DNA of 64,000 nucleotides from an uncultured Bacilli bacterium (GCA_934176955.1 CAKPOS010000005.1:31539-95538); one strand, 5' to 3'. Shown: positions 24,733 through 34,113, counted from the stretch's first letter. Numbers and translations: made by a program. Notes: generated from the letters alone by a model not told the origin.

Positions 24733-26211
24733 TTTTTGTTTGATATTGATAATTGTAGTTTCAATATCTTTTTTTATTTGTGTTGTGTATAGATGGTGAT
24801 TTTCGATTTCTGTTAATAGTTGATTGATTTTTATTAAGATATTTTTATCTCTAGTTTGAAAATAGGTTTTGGTGTAATAAGTGAGTAGTTCGATTTTTGC
24901 TTCTAGTAGATTATGGTTTGAGGCATCTTCTAATAAAGAAAGTGCTTTTTTGGTGTTTTTTTCGATTCCTATTTCGTAGCATCCGTTTAGGTAGAAGTAT
25001 TTGGCAAGGTTGTATTTGGCATAATTACTTTGTAGTTTTAAGGGAACATTTAGGGTTTTTGTGTAGTAGAAGTAAGCTTTTTGTAAGTCTTTTTGGCAAT
25101 GGATTCCTTTTCTGTAATATTCTGCTGTTTTATTTAAGGCCCAACTTTCTTCTAGGTTGGCACTTTTTTCATAGTAAGATAGGGCAAGAGTATGGTTGTT
25201 TTCTTGTTCGGCAAGTTTTCCAAGATTATTGAAGGCATAAGGATAATTATAGGAAGTTGCTTTTTTAAAGTATTCTATGGCTTTCTGGTTATCTTTTTTG
25301 TTATTTTTGTAGTATAGTCCTAATTGGTTTAGAGCAGCAATATTTCCTAGACTTTCTGCTGTTTTTAGGTAATGATAAGCAAGTGTTATATCTTCATTAG
25401 ATTGGGTTCCGATTTTTCCTTCTAATAGCATTTTGGCAATTAGATAGTTTGCTCTGGGGTGATTTTGATTAGCGGCTATTTTAAAATAAGTATAACTTTT
25501 TTCATAATTGGGTGTTCCTGTGAATTCTCCGTTATATTCCATTAGTCCTATTTCAAAGCAGGCGTAAGCATTATTTTCTTTGGCTAATTTTTTTAGGGAA
25601 TAGTTGTAATTTAGGCCATCATTGAATTGGATTTGTAAGAAACTTTCTAGTTCGTTTAAAGAGATTTTTGTGTTGTTTAAGAGGTTTTCGATGGTGTTTT
25701 TGACAATGTCTTCAATATAAATGGGTTGTTTTTTTTCTAGTACGATAATCGTAAATATTAGTTTTAAGCATTCTATGTAGTTATTTTCTTTGAAATACTT
25801 ATAAATTTGGTTTTGTTTTTCTGGTAAAATACTTCGATCGTTTTTAGCTAGGTTATATAGTTTTTGGGATAATATTTTTAATGTTTCATTTTGATTTAGT
25901 GTTTCTTTAGATTGTTTTTCTTGATAGGGAAGTCCTAAGATAAATAATAGGTTATTTAGGATAGGGATAAATGGTTGCGTTTGATTTTTTATCTCCATAT
26001 AAATTTTTTTGTATTCTTCTCCAATTGAACGGCAACCAATACAATAGTTATTGACTGTTGAATCATTAGCGTTTTCTATATTAAAGATGGCACAAAAGAT
26101 ATCTGTTTGGGTAGCAATGTTTTTTTTGGTACTTAGTTGTTTAATGATACGGCAAGTATTTCCTAAAGAAAGTTGATTATCATTATTATTCATTTTTATA
26201 TATTGTTTCAT
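24700..26211 (-). CDS. Sel1/TPR repeat protein
   Basis: Start set at 26211, where AAGGAGG lies upstream on this strand. The protein of 503 residues is soluble and alpha-helical. From about residue 210 on there are several Sel1-like repeats: YACFEIGLMEYNGEF, ANYLIAKMLLEGKIG, ALNQLGLYYKNNKKD, AFNNLGKLAEQENNH and ALNKTAEYYRKGIHC. Such repeats bind partner proteins. The N-terminal 200 residues include a Cys-x-x-Cys (NYCIGCRSIGEEY) and a putative DNA-binding start but match no family I know. Partner unknown. It opposes the direction of its neighbours. Confidence 0.7.
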   Translation of the reverse strand: MKQYIKMNNNDNQLSLGNTCRIIKQLSTKKNIATQTDIFCAIFNIENANDSTVNNYCIGCRSIGEEYKKIYMEIKNQTQPFIPILNNLLFILGLPYQEKQSKETLNQNETLKILSQKLYNLAKNDRSILPEKQNQIYKYFKENNYIECLKLIFTIIVLEKKQPIYIEDIVKNTIENLLNNTKISLNELESFLQIQFNDGLNYNYSLKKLAKENNAYACFEIGLMEYNGEFTGTPNYEKSYTYFKIAANQNHPRANYLIAKMLLEGKIGTQSNEDITLAYHYLKTAESLGNIAALNQLGLYYKNNKKDNQKAIEYFKKATSYNYPYAFNNLGKLAEQENNHTLALSYYEKSANLEESWALNKTAEYYRKGIHCQKDLQKAYFYYTKTLNVPLKLQSNYAKYNLAKYFYLNGCYEIGIEKNTKKALSLLEDASNHNLLEAKIELLTYYTKTYFQTRDKNILIKINQLLTEIENHHLYTTQIKKDIETTIINIKQKEKVNRKLFQE

Positions 26212-26342
26212 TATTTTCCTCCTTATCTTGATTATACAAAATATTTGTGGATTTTGTGTGGAAAATACAATTTTTTTGTGGATTTTACAAGGTAGCACTC
26301 TTTTTTTGTCAAGCGTATAATGTTATTAAGAAAGAGGGAAGA

Positions 26343-27596
26343 ATGATGAAGAAAATTTTTAAGAATTATCGGTCAACGATTATTTTGATTTTGGCGATTA
26401 TTATTGGTGGAATAGTAGGGGTAGTAATGGGGAATAAAGCTAAGGTATTTGCTCCTTTTGGAGAGGTGTTTTTGAATTTACTTTTGGTTAGTATTGTACC
26501 TTTAATTTTTCTTACTATTACTACTACGATAGCAAAAATGAAGGAACCTAAGAGAATTGGAAAGATTATTAGGACTATTATTTGTGTATTTGTTTTTACT
26601 TCTTTGGTTGCTGTTTGTGTTGGTGTTGTCAGTACTAAAATTTTTAGATTAGTAGATGTACAAGATGGTGATTGGATTAAAAAGAGTTTGGTTGTGGATA
26701 CAAAGGAGGAGGATGTTTCTTTAGATCTTTTGAGTCGTACGGCTGAACTGATCAGTGTAGATGATTTTTCTAAATTATTATCAAAAGAGCATATTATTGC
26801 GATTGTTTGTTTTGCTTGTTTATTTGGTTTTTCTATTCGAAAATCTGGAAAAAAAGGGGAAAAAGCTTTAGAAGTATTATGTTCATTTAATGAAATTATT
26901 TTAAAGTTTGTGGATTTGATTATGTTGTATGCACCTGTTGGACTTGGTTGTTATTTTGCTGTTATGGTTGGGGAGTTTGGGAGTAGTATAGCACAGTCTT
27001 ATGTTAAGAGTTTTGTTTTATATTTATTGGTAGCAATTGTATTTTATTTTGTTGTTTATACATTTTATGCTTATTTGTCGGCTGGAAAGAAGGGGGTAAG
27101 AGTTTTTTGGAAAAATGTGCTTCCTACAACATTAACTTCTCTTGCTACTTGTTCTTCTGCGGCTTGTATTCCTGTTAATATTGATACGGCAAAGAAAATT
27201 GGTGTTCCTAGTGATATAGCAGAGGCAGTTATTCCTATGGGAACTAGTTTTCATAAAGATGGTTCTATTATTGGTAGTGTTTTTAAGATTATGTTTTTGG
27301 TTTACTTATTTGAAGGTGGTACATTTGGTATGGATATGATGCTTAAGGTAGTAGGGATTGCTTTAATTTCTACTTTGCTTGTGACAGCAGTTCCGATTGG
27401 AGGAGGAACGATATCTGAGAGTTTGATTATTAGTTTGCTTGGTTATTCAATGTCTTGTTTACCAATTTTGACAATTATTGCGACAATTATTGATGCTCCA
27501 GCGACGGTTTTGAATGTTGTTGGAGATACGAGTTCTTCTATGTTGGTTTCTCGAATTGTGGATGGAAAAGATTGGATGAAGAAGGAAAAGTCTTAG
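26343..27596 (+). CDS. dicarboxylate/amino acid:cation symporter
   Basis: A sodium- or proton-coupled transporter of the DAACS family that imports dicarboxylates or amino acids such as glutamate, serine or threonine. Start at ATG 26343 after AAGAGGGA; a second ATG follows directly. About 417 residues with eight membrane segments and two re-entrant loops. The serine-rich hairpin TCSSAACIPVNI and the later motif GGGTISESLI mark the substrate and cation sites. Exact substrate cannot be told. Monocistronic. Confidence 0.82.
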   Translation: MMKKIFKNYRSTIILILAIIIGGIVGVVMGNKAKVFAPFGEVFLNLLLVSIVPLIFLTITTTIAKMKEPKRIGKIIRTIICVFVFTSLVAVCVGVVSTKIFRLVDVQDGDWIKKSLVVDTKEEDVSLDLLSRTAELISVDDFSKLLSKEHIIAIVCFACLFGFSIRKSGKKGEKALEVLCSFNEIILKFVDLIMLYAPVGLGCYFAVMVGEFGSSIAQSYVKSFVLYLLVAIVFYFVVYTFYAYLSAGKKGVRVFWKNVLPTTLTSLATCSSAACIPVNIDTAKKIGVPSDIAEAVIPMGTSFHKDGSIIGSVFKIMFLVYLFEGGTFGMDMMLKVVGIALISTLLVTAVPIGGGTISESLIISLLGYSMSCLPILTIIATIIDAPATVLNVVGDTSSSMLVSRIVDGKDWMKKEKS

Positions 27597-27617
27597 GCGT
27601 TTTCTTTTTCTTTTTGT

Positions 27618-27640
27618 AAAATACTGAATAAGTATTTTTG
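27618..27640 (+). terminator. compact AAAATACT-family hairpin
   Basis: AAAATACT (27618-27625) pairs perfectly with AGTATTTT (27631-27638) around GAATA. T-rich sequence on both sides suits a bidirectional terminator. Confidence 0.6.
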
Positions 27641-27711
27641 TTAAATAAAAGAAAATGGTGGAGAAAAGGAAATAAGTTTAGTATAATAAAGAAAGAAATG
27701 GGGAGATAGAA

Positions 27712-29205
27712 ATGAAATTAAGAGAATTACTTAAAGATGTAGATTATGAATTGGTACAAGGAAATTTAGATATAGAGATAAGTGATATTGCTTATGATTC
27801 TAGAAAAGCACAGGACGGGGTTATGTTTATGGCTTTAGTTGGCTTTCGGGTTGATGGGCATGATTATATTGATGCGGCGATAGAGAATGGATGTCAAGTT
27901 ATTGCGGTAGAACATGATGTTACGGTAAGTAAAGATATTACAGTGATTAAGCTAAAAGATACAAGGGTTGATTTATCAATTTTATCTCGTACTTTGTTTG
28001 GATATCCAGATAAGGAGATGACTACGATTGCGATTACTGGTACTAAGGGAAAGACAACTTCTAGTACAATGATTCAACATATTTTGAATGTTTCAGGGAA
28101 AGAATGTGGTTTGATTGGGACGATGGGGGTACTTTATTTAGATAAGTTTTATCATACGATGAATACTTCTCCTGAATCTTATGATGTATTTAAATATATG
28201 AGAGAGATGTTAGACCATGGAGTTCATTATTTAGTGATGGAAGTATCTAGTCAATCTTTGAAGTTAAAAAGATGGGTAAATGTGATTTTTGATTATGCAA
28301 TATTTACGAACCTTAGTTTGGATCATGTTGGTGGTGATGAGCATGAGAGTTTTAATGATTATAAGTATTGTAAGAGTTTATTGTTTAAGCAATGTAAGGT
28401 AGGTATTTTTAATTTAGATAGTAAGTATGCTACTGATATGATGGATGGAACTACTTGTGATAAGTATTATTATGGAAAAGATAGTAGGGCTAATTATCGT
28501 TTGATAGAATGTTCTAATGTAATTAAAAATGGCTTTACTGGAATAGAGATGAAGACTGATGGTAAGATTCAAGATACTTTTATGGTTAGTATTTTGGGTA
28601 CATTTACGGCTTATAATGCTTTAGCTGCGATTAGTGTTTGTGATTTACTTGGGGTATCTATTTCTGATATGAAGAGGGCTTTAGAGGTAGTTAAAGTTAA
28701 GGGAAGAATGGAGAGTGTTCCTGTTTCTTCAAAGTTTAGTGTGGTAATTGATTATGCTTATCAGGGAATTGCTATGGAGAATGTGTTAAAGACTGTTCGA
28801 GAGAGTAATCCTGGTAGAATTGTTACAGTATTTGGTTGTGGAGGAAATCGTAGTCGTCAGAGAAGATTTGATTGTGGTGAGATTAGTGGTAAGTATTCTG
28901 ATTTTAGTATTTTAACAGCAGATAATCCAAGATATGAAGATAATGGTAAAATTATTGAAGATATTTTGGTTGGAATGAAGAAGACGGATGGAAAATATAT
29001 CATAATTGATAATAGAAAAGAAGCCATTCGCTATAGTATTGAAAATGCTAAAGATGGAGATGTGATTTTGATTTTAGGAAAAGGTCATGAAGATTATCAA
29101 GAAATTAATGGGGTAAGGTATCCTTTTGATGAGAGAGTGATTATTAAAGAGATTATTGATGAGATGAGTGAAGAGAAAAAGAAGAAATTAGGAATTATAT
29201 TGTAG
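27712..29205 (+). CDS. murE: MurE-type UDP-MurNAc-tripeptide ligase, with altered motifs
   Basis: MurE adds the third amino acid to the peptidoglycan stem peptide. The 497 residues have the three Mur-ligase domains: TGTKGKTTSSTMI (P-loop, about 107-119), TNLSLDHVGG, VKGRMESV, the DNPR motif linked to meso-diaminopimelate, and GKGHEDYQ near the end. Three usually constant segments differ: MEVSSHAL reads MEVSSQSL, DYAHTPDALE reads DYAYQGIAME, and the loop after FGCGG reads NRSRQRR instead of DRDRGKRP. It could be a specialised paralog rather than the main MurE. murF follows 8 bases later. Confidence 0.78.
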   Translation: MKLRELLKDVDYELVQGNLDIEISDIAYDSRKAQDGVMFMALVGFRVDGHDYIDAAIENGCQVIAVEHDVTVSKDITVIKLKDTRVDLSILSRTLFGYPDKEMTTIAITGTKGKTTSSTMIQHILNVSGKECGLIGTMGVLYLDKFYHTMNTSPESYDVFKYMREMLDHGVHYLVMEVSSQSLKLKRWVNVIFDYAIFTNLSLDHVGGDEHESFNDYKYCKSLLFKQCKVGIFNLDSKYATDMMDGTTCDKYYYGKDSRANYRLIECSNVIKNGFTGIEMKTDGKIQDTFMVSILGTFTAYNALAAISVCDLLGVSISDMKRALEVVKVKGRMESVPVSSKFSVVIDYAYQGIAMENVLKTVRESNPGRIVTVFGCGGNRSRQRRFDCGEISGKYSDFSILTADNPRYEDNGKIIEDILVGMKKTDGKYIIIDNRKEAIRYSIENAKDGDVILILGKGHEDYQEINGVRYPFDERVIIKEIIDEMSEEKKKKLGIIL

Positions 29206-29213
29206 GTGATAAT

Positions 29214-30584
29214 GTGATTAGAGTATCTGATATTATTGAGTTATGCGGAGGAAAACTTATTTGTGGTGAACTTCATCAAGGGTTAGAGAATTTTTGTATT
29301 GATAGTAGAAAAGTAGAAAAGGGGGACGTTTATGTTGGCTTAAAGGGAGAGAAGGCTGATGGTAGTGATTATTATTTAAATGCCATTGAAAATGGGGCTA
29401 GTGTCTGTATATTAGATAAAGAGTATGATGAAAATACTTATGGGGACGCTACTATTGTTGTAGTAGAGGATACTTTAAAATGTATTCAAGAGTTAGCTCG
29501 AGAGGTAAGAAGAAGATTTAAGGGGTATGTTGTTGCAATTACTGGTAGTGTTGGAAAGACTAGTTGTAAGGATTTAATTGCTAGTGTTTTAGAAACAAAA
29601 TATCTTGTTCATAAAACGAGTGGAAATTATAATAATCATATTGGTGTTCCTCTTACGATTTTAAGTTTAAAGGAAGATGATGAGATTCTTGTTGTTGAAA
29701 TGGGGATGAATCATTTAGGAGAAATTCATTTACTTAGTTCTATTGCTATGCCTGATGTTGCAGTGATTACGAATGTAGGGACGGCTCATATTGGTAATTT
29801 AGGGAGCAGAGAAAATATATTAAAGGCTAAGTTAGAGATTTTGGATGGTTTAAAAGGAAATCAGGTTGTATTAAATGGAGATAATGATATGTTATCTTCA
29901 GTTGTTTCTAAGTTAAGAAATAAGTATGATGTAAGGGTTATTTCTATTGATGAAGATAGTGAAAATCAAGCAAAGATTATTAATAGTGATGCTTTTAGTA
30001 GTTGTTTTGATATCATAAATAAGTGTTCTTCTGTTTTGGTTAATGTAGGTGGTAAGGCTTATGTTTATAATGCTTTGATGGCGTATGCTGTAGGAAAAAT
30101 TTTTAAGATTGATGATGAATTGATTAAGAAGGGAATTTCTCATTTTCATTTATCTAGTCATCGATTAGAGAAAAAGATAAGTAAAAGTGGAATTACGATT
30201 ATTGATGATACTTATAATGCTAATTATGATTCTATGGTTTCTTCTTTAAATTTATTAGGACAAATCAAAGATAAGAGAAGAATTGCTATTTTAGGAGATA
30301 TGCTAGAACTTGGAGAATATGGAGAACGGCTTCATTATGATTTAGGAGATGTGGTTATTCATAATAAGATTGATAAATTAATTACAGTAGGAGAGTTATC
30401 CAGTGAAATTGATAAAAGAGTAATAGAACTTGGGATGAGTAAAGAGGATGTTTATCATTTTTCTTCTGAAGAAGAATGTTATTCTTTATTAAAAGAATTG
30501 GTAAGAGAAGATGATATTATTTTAGTTAAGGGATCTCATGGAATACATTTAGTGAATGTTGTTGATTGTTTGGTTAATTTATAA
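29214..30584 (+). CDS. murF: UDP-MurNAc-tripeptide:D-Ala-D-Ala ligase
   Basis: MurF adds D-Ala-D-Ala to finish the peptidoglycan stem peptide. GTG start at 29214 after TAGGTGAT; it lies 8 bases past murE, so the two are translated from one message. 456 residues: DSRKVEKGDVYVGLKGE in the substrate domain, TGSVGKTSCKDL (about 102-113) as P-loop, EMGMNHLGEI, TNVGTAHIGNLGSRE and the closing DDTYNANYDSM. All these are standard MurF signatures. Confidence 0.92.
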   Translation: MIRVSDIIELCGGKLICGELHQGLENFCIDSRKVEKGDVYVGLKGEKADGSDYYLNAIENGASVCILDKEYDENTYGDATIVVVEDTLKCIQELAREVRRRFKGYVVAITGSVGKTSCKDLIASVLETKYLVHKTSGNYNNHIGVPLTILSLKEDDEILVVEMGMNHLGEIHLLSSIAMPDVAVITNVGTAHIGNLGSRENILKAKLEILDGLKGNQVVLNGDNDMLSSVVSKLRNKYDVRVISIDEDSENQAKIINSDAFSSCFDIINKCSSVLVNVGGKAYVYNALMAYAVGKIFKIDDELIKKGISHFHLSSHRLEKKISKSGITIIDDTYNANYDSMVSSLNLLGQIKDKRRIAILGDMLELGEYGERLHYDLGDVVIHNKIDKLITVGELSSEIDKRVIELGMSKEDVYHFSSEEECYSLLKELVREDDIILVKGSHGIHLVNVVDCLVNL

Positions 30585-30674
30585 AAAATACTGATAAAGA
30601 TTATTTTTTATAATAAGATCGTTAGATAAGATAGGTTGTTTATTTAATTAAAGAGTGATAGTTATATAGAGTAA

Positions 30675-30706
30675 AAAAGGAACAGTTGCTTTTTACTGTT
30701 CCTTTT
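30675..30706. terminator. strong bidirectional terminator downstream of murF
   Basis: AAAAGGAACAGT (30675-30686) is perfectly complementary to 30695-30706 around a short loop; A- and T-tracts allow use in both directions. Confidence 0.75.
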
Positions 30707-30719
30707 AAGTTAAGGTTTT

Positions 30720-30910
30720 AATGGTTCTTCGAAATAATAATACTTGTAAACTTATAACGAGAATATCATTTGGCTTTAAAAATGTGAAATCAAGGATTAT
30801 GATAATAACGAATATATTTCGAAAAGAAAAAGAGAATACCATGCAAAGTATAGTATCTCCTAATATGTCTAATTAATTAAGTTGGGTCCTCTCAAATTTG
30901 AAGAACCATT
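30720..30910 (+). mobile_element. relic of an ISL3-type insertion sequence
   Basis: The ends are imperfect inverted copies: AATGGTTCTTCGAAAT (30720-30735) and ATTTGAAGAACCATT (30896-30910). Between them an open frame (30721-30864) includes ITRISFGFKNVKSRIMII, which resembles the C-terminal tail of ISL3-family transposases (Y/F-G-F/Y-x-N-F-x-N-F-R-x-R-I-L). Everything upstream in the transposase is missing, so only a 191-base shell remains. It has terminal repeats and could in principle still be moved by an intact relative. The family call rests on the tail motif and the GGTTCTT end. Confidence 0.5.
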
Positions 30911-30955
30911 TTAATTGAGATTCTGTTATTTTTGATTTTATTATAAAAATTATAA

Positions 30956-31588
30956 TTAAAAATATTTATCAAAAAAGTTGTCAGAATAATTGTTTATTTT
31001 AAAATAAGAAAATGAGCCTTCTTGATTTTTATATTCAATATTGTCTTCTTGGTAGTTATTGCTTTCAAATAATTGTTTTAATTCTTTGTTAGAATTATCT
31101 AAGATAATATATCCATTGATTATTTCAAACTTGTATGTGTTTTCGTTATATTCATAGGATATTACTAAAGTATCTCTTTCTGGACCTCCCATACCAAGAC
31201 TATATTTTTTAGTTAAGTTAGTATTTTCAATATTGGATAAGATTTCTTTTAAATCTTGAATAGAAATATCTGCTGTTTTATTTATATTTTCTTTATCTCC
31301 TAAATCTTTACTTCTTATTCTTGATATTTTTGCTTCTAAGATATGGCAATTTTCTAAATATTCTACCCAATTTGTATTTTTTTTATCGTTTTCTTGATTT
31401 GAATTATTATTTTCTTTGTTTGTTACATTACTATTTTCTTGATTATTTGTTGTAGTGTTTTCTGAATGATTATTTTTTGAACTAGCATTGAAGACAATTG
31501 CACTGGTTGCGAATAAAATACATAAAGTAGCTAGTATTAATATGATTATAATCAATAAAATAATTACTCCTTTATTATTATTTTTCAT
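30956..31588 (-). CDS. small membrane-anchored protein, distant member of the 0.3-5 kb array family
   Basis: 210 residues on the minus strand. The N-terminus MKNNNKGVIILLIIIILILA, ending LFATSAIVFNASS, is the same anchor seen in the six array genes 26 kb away. A long Asn-rich linker (about 38-75) leads to a domain with no recognised family; it contains NTNLTKKYSLGMGGPERDTL and YEYNENTYKFEIINGYIILD, which suggest an alpha/beta fold. GGAAGGAG precedes the ATG. It lies in a region of decayed elements and may have arrived with them. Confidence 0.7.
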   Translation of the reverse strand: MKNNNKGVIILLIIIILILATLCILFATSAIVFNASSKNNHSENTTTNNQENSNVTNKENNNSNQENDKKNTNWVEYLENCHILEAKISRIRSKDLGDKENINKTADISIQDLKEILSNIENTNLTKKYSLGMGGPERDTLVISYEYNENTYKFEIINGYIILDNSNKELKQLFESNNYQEDNIEYKNQEGSFSYFKINNYSDNFFDKYF

Positions 31589-31724
31589 TTTTTTCTCCTT
31601 CCTTTATTCTAATTTTATCATAAAGTGTATTCTTTGTCTTTTAATTATTTATTTTTTTTATTTTATTTACATTTTGATTTTTAAATATATATGAGGGAAG
31701 GTAAGAGATAAGTATTTTAAGTAA

Positions 31725-31757
31725 AAAAAGAACTCTAAATAATTAGAATTTTTTTTC
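31725..31757 (-). terminator. terminator of the FtsX-type relic
   Basis: TCTAA and TTAGA arms around ATAA are flanked by A- and T-tracts, directly after the relic's stop codon on the minus strand. Confidence 0.45.
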
Positions 31758-31758
31758 T

Positions 31759-32060
31759 TTATTCATTTGCTTTTAGATTACTAACCATGTCAATTGTATT
31801 TATTTTTTTAGAAAGATAATGAGATACGATGAAAGAAACAAGATAGGTACCTAAAGCAGTGACAAGATAAGTCCAAAGTTCAATATGGATACCAAAATTG
31901 TAGTTTTCATCTAGGCAAGCTTTGAATAGATAAGAGGTTAAATACTAACCGGTAGGAAGGCCAATTAAGATAGAAGCAATACAGATCCAACTGTTTTGTT
32001 TGGCAAATATTTTTTGAATACGTTTGTTGGAGAAAACTATGGTTTTAGAGAATGATATTT
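31759..32060 (-). pseudogene. C-terminal remnant of an FtsX-like ABC permease
   Basis: Reading the minus strand from about 32060 to the TAA at 31759-31761 gives a continuous sequence with a single in-frame TAG (revcomp of 31948-31950 region). It contains KRIQKIFAKQNSWICIASIL, then IGLPTG, the stop, then YLTSYLF, and it ends SKKINTIDMVSNLKANE. This is the last third of an FtsX/MacB-type permease: re-entrant IGLPxG turn, last two membrane helices, and the IDxVxxLK(S/A)xE tail. No start, no upstream domain and no ATPase gene remain nearby. It is a dead fragment. Confidence 0.6.
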
Positions 32061-32115
32061 TTTATCTCCATAGATATGCTATTTTAAATATATTAAAGTA
32101 ATTTTTTTGTTTGGA

Positions 32116-32137
32116 AAAATACTTAAAAAGTGTTTTC
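32116..32137 (+). repeat. compact AAAATACT-family hairpin
   Basis: AAAATACTT (32116-32124) pairs with AAGTGTTTT (32128-32136), one G-U pair, loop AAA. A second half-motif TTAGTATTTTT lies at about 32163. Confidence 0.5.
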
Positions 32138-32206
32138 TTTATTTAAAAGTTATCAAAAAAGATTAGTATTTTTATTGTAAACTTTTGAGAATATTGTTCT
32201 AAATGA

Positions 32207-32235
32207 TTGAAAATGTGTGTATGATTTGGTAGAAT
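32207..32235 (+). promoter_or_regulatory. sigma-A-type promoter for truA
   Basis: TTGAAA (32207-32212), 17-base spacer, TAGAAT (32230-32235), 47 bases before the start codon. Confidence 0.55.
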
Positions 32236-32282
32236 AGTCTTTGTAATAAAAGGGATTATATTATTAAAGTGAGGTAGTAAAG

Positions 32283-33023
32283 ATGAGATATTTTATGACA
32301 TTTTCTTATGATGGCAGTGATTTTCGTGGATATCAGAAACAACCTAAAGGAAGAACTGTTCAAGGAGAGATTGAAAGAGTTTTAAAAAAGATTAATGGGG
32401 ATAAGCCAGTTAAGATAACGGCTACGGGTAGGACAGATGCTGGTGTTCATGCGTTAAATCAGAAAGCGCATTTTGATTTTGAAGAGAAAATGGATATTGA
32501 GAAACTGCTTCATAGTATGAATTCAATGTTACCAGAAGATATTTATATTAAACATATTGAAGAGGTTTCGGATAATTTTCATGCTAGGTTTGATGCAACG
32601 GGAAAAGAATATATCTATCAAATTAATATGGGAGAATATAATCCTTTAGAGAGAAAGTATGTGTATCAACATAATAAGAAGTTAGATGTTGTTGAGATGC
32701 AACGGGCTATGAAATATTTGGAAGGGACACATAACTTTAGAGCTTTTACAAAGGTTGATGAAGAAAAGGATGATTATGTTAGAACTTTATCTCAGACAAA
32801 TTTACTTCGTGATTTAAAAGATGTTAATAAGATTACTTTAGTTTTTATTGGTACAGGATTTTTAAGATATATGGTTAGAAATATGGTTGGTACTTTAATT
32901 GAAATTGGTGAAGGAAAAAGACGCAGTGAAGAGATTATTGATATTTTAAAGAGTGAAGATAGAACGCAAGCTGGTAAGACGGCTAATCCAGAAGGATTAT
33001 ATTTAAGAAATGTATTTTATTAA
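32283..33023 (+). CDS. truA: tRNA pseudouridine synthase A
   Basis: TruA makes pseudouridine at positions 38-40 of tRNA anticodon arms. 246 residues, usual size. The catalytic Asp52 lies in TGRTDAGVHA, and the partner segments YDGSDFRGYQKQ, FHARFDATGKEYIYQI and FLRYMVRNMVGTLIEIG are in order. AAAGTGAGGT precedes the ATG. A hairpin and T-run follow the stop, and the radical SAM gene begins 56 bases later. Confidence 0.92.
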   Translation: MRYFMTFSYDGSDFRGYQKQPKGRTVQGEIERVLKKINGDKPVKITATGRTDAGVHALNQKAHFDFEEKMDIEKLLHSMNSMLPEDIYIKHIEEVSDNFHARFDATGKEYIYQINMGEYNPLERKYVYQHNKKLDVVEMQRAMKYLEGTHNFRAFTKVDEEKDDYVRTLSQTNLLRDLKDVNKITLVFIGTGFLRYMVRNMVGTLIEIGEGKRRSEEIIDILKSEDRTQAGKTANPEGLYLRNVFY

Positions 33024-33079
33024 AGAAAAGTTTCTAATTGGAGACTTTTTCTTTTTCAGTATTTTTAGGAAGTGATATA

Positions 33080-33964
33080 ATGAAATGTAATTTATGCCCT
33101 AGGTGTTGTAATGTAGATAGAGATTGTGGTGAGATTGGTTTTTGCCTGGCACCTGGGGAGATGGTGATTGCAAGGTATTCGCTGCATAAGTGGGAAGAAC
33201 CTGTGATTAGTGGGGAAGTTGGTAGTGGGACAATCTTTTTTTCGTATTGTAATTTAAGATGTTTATTTTGTCAGAATTATGAAATTAGTGAATATCATAA
33301 GGGAAGAGTTGTTACGATAGAGGAATTTTGTGATATTTGTCTTGATTTAGAAAAGAATGGAGCATTAAATATTAATTTGGTTACGCCTACGATTTGGGTA
33401 GATAAGATTATTAAAGGATTAGAACTTGCTAAGGAGAAGGGATTAAAGATACCTGTTGTTTATAATAGTAGTGGCTATGAGAGAGTTGAGACAATCAAAA
33501 AGTTAGAGGGGTATGTGGATATTTATTTACCTGATTTTAAATATTATTCTAATGAGTTATCATGGAAGTTTTCTCATTGTAAGGATTATTTTGAGATTGC
33601 TGATAAGGCAATTGAGGAGATGGTTCGACAAGTGGGAGATATTGTTATTGATGATGATGGCATAATGAAAAGGGGTGTTATTGTTCGACATTTGCTTCTT
33701 CCTGGTCATTTAGAGGATAGTAAGATGGTAATAAAATACTTATATTTAAAATACCAAGATAAGATTATTTTTAGTATTATGAATCAGTATACTCCTGTTA
33801 GGGAATGTAAATATGAAGAACTGAATAGAGTAGTTCGTGAAGATGAGTATGATGAGTTGATTAATTATGCTTATGATTTGGGGATAAGGAAAGCTTTTAT
33901 TCAAGAAGGAGAAAGTTGTAAAGAAAGTTTTATTCCTGATTTTAATCAGTTTAGAGTGATATGA
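33080..33964 (+). CDS. radical SAM protein of the PflX/PflA-like group
   Basis: Start set at ATG 33080 after AGGAAGTGAT. The 294 residues open with a Cys-rich stretch (CNLCPRCCNVDRDCGEIGFC) that can hold an extra iron-sulfur cluster. The radical SAM motif CNLRCLFC follows (Cys57, Cys61, Cys64). Later segments such as NINLVTPTIWV, VDIYLPDFKYY and RGVIVRHLLLPGH match the uncharacterised PflX-type group (COG1313). Members resemble the activase of pyruvate formate-lyase, but the target is unknown and no glycyl-radical enzyme is in the window. Confidence 0.8.
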   Translation: MKCNLCPRCCNVDRDCGEIGFCLAPGEMVIARYSLHKWEEPVISGEVGSGTIFFSYCNLRCLFCQNYEISEYHKGRVVTIEEFCDICLDLEKNGALNINLVTPTIWVDKIIKGLELAKEKGLKIPVVYNSSGYERVETIKKLEGYVDIYLPDFKYYSNELSWKFSHCKDYFEIADKAIEEMVRQVGDIVIDDDGIMKRGVIVRHLLLPGHLEDSKMVIKYLYLKYQDKIIFSIMNQYTPVRECKYEELNRVVREDEYDELINYAYDLGIRKAFIQEGESCKESFIPDFNQFRVI

Positions 33965-33970
33965 TTTGTT

Positions 33971-34062
33971 TTATCTTTAAAAAAAGTGTAATTTTTGCTT
34001 TATTTATCTTTAAAAAAGGTGTAAATTTGTTGAATTATTACTTAGAAAAAGGTGTAATTTTA
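33971..34062. repeat. three-copy array with an exact 33-bp period
   Basis: The core AAAAA(A/G)GTGTAA recurs with GTGTAA starting at 33986, 34019 and 34052, exactly 33 bases apart, each preceded by CTTTAA or CTTAGA. It lies between the radical SAM gene and rluB. Not a CRISPR: the repeats are too short and the intervals are similar to each other. Confidence 0.65.
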
Positions 34063-34113
34063 TTTTCAAAAAATTCAAAAGATGGTATGATAGTTTGGTA
34101 AGTGAGGGATAGT

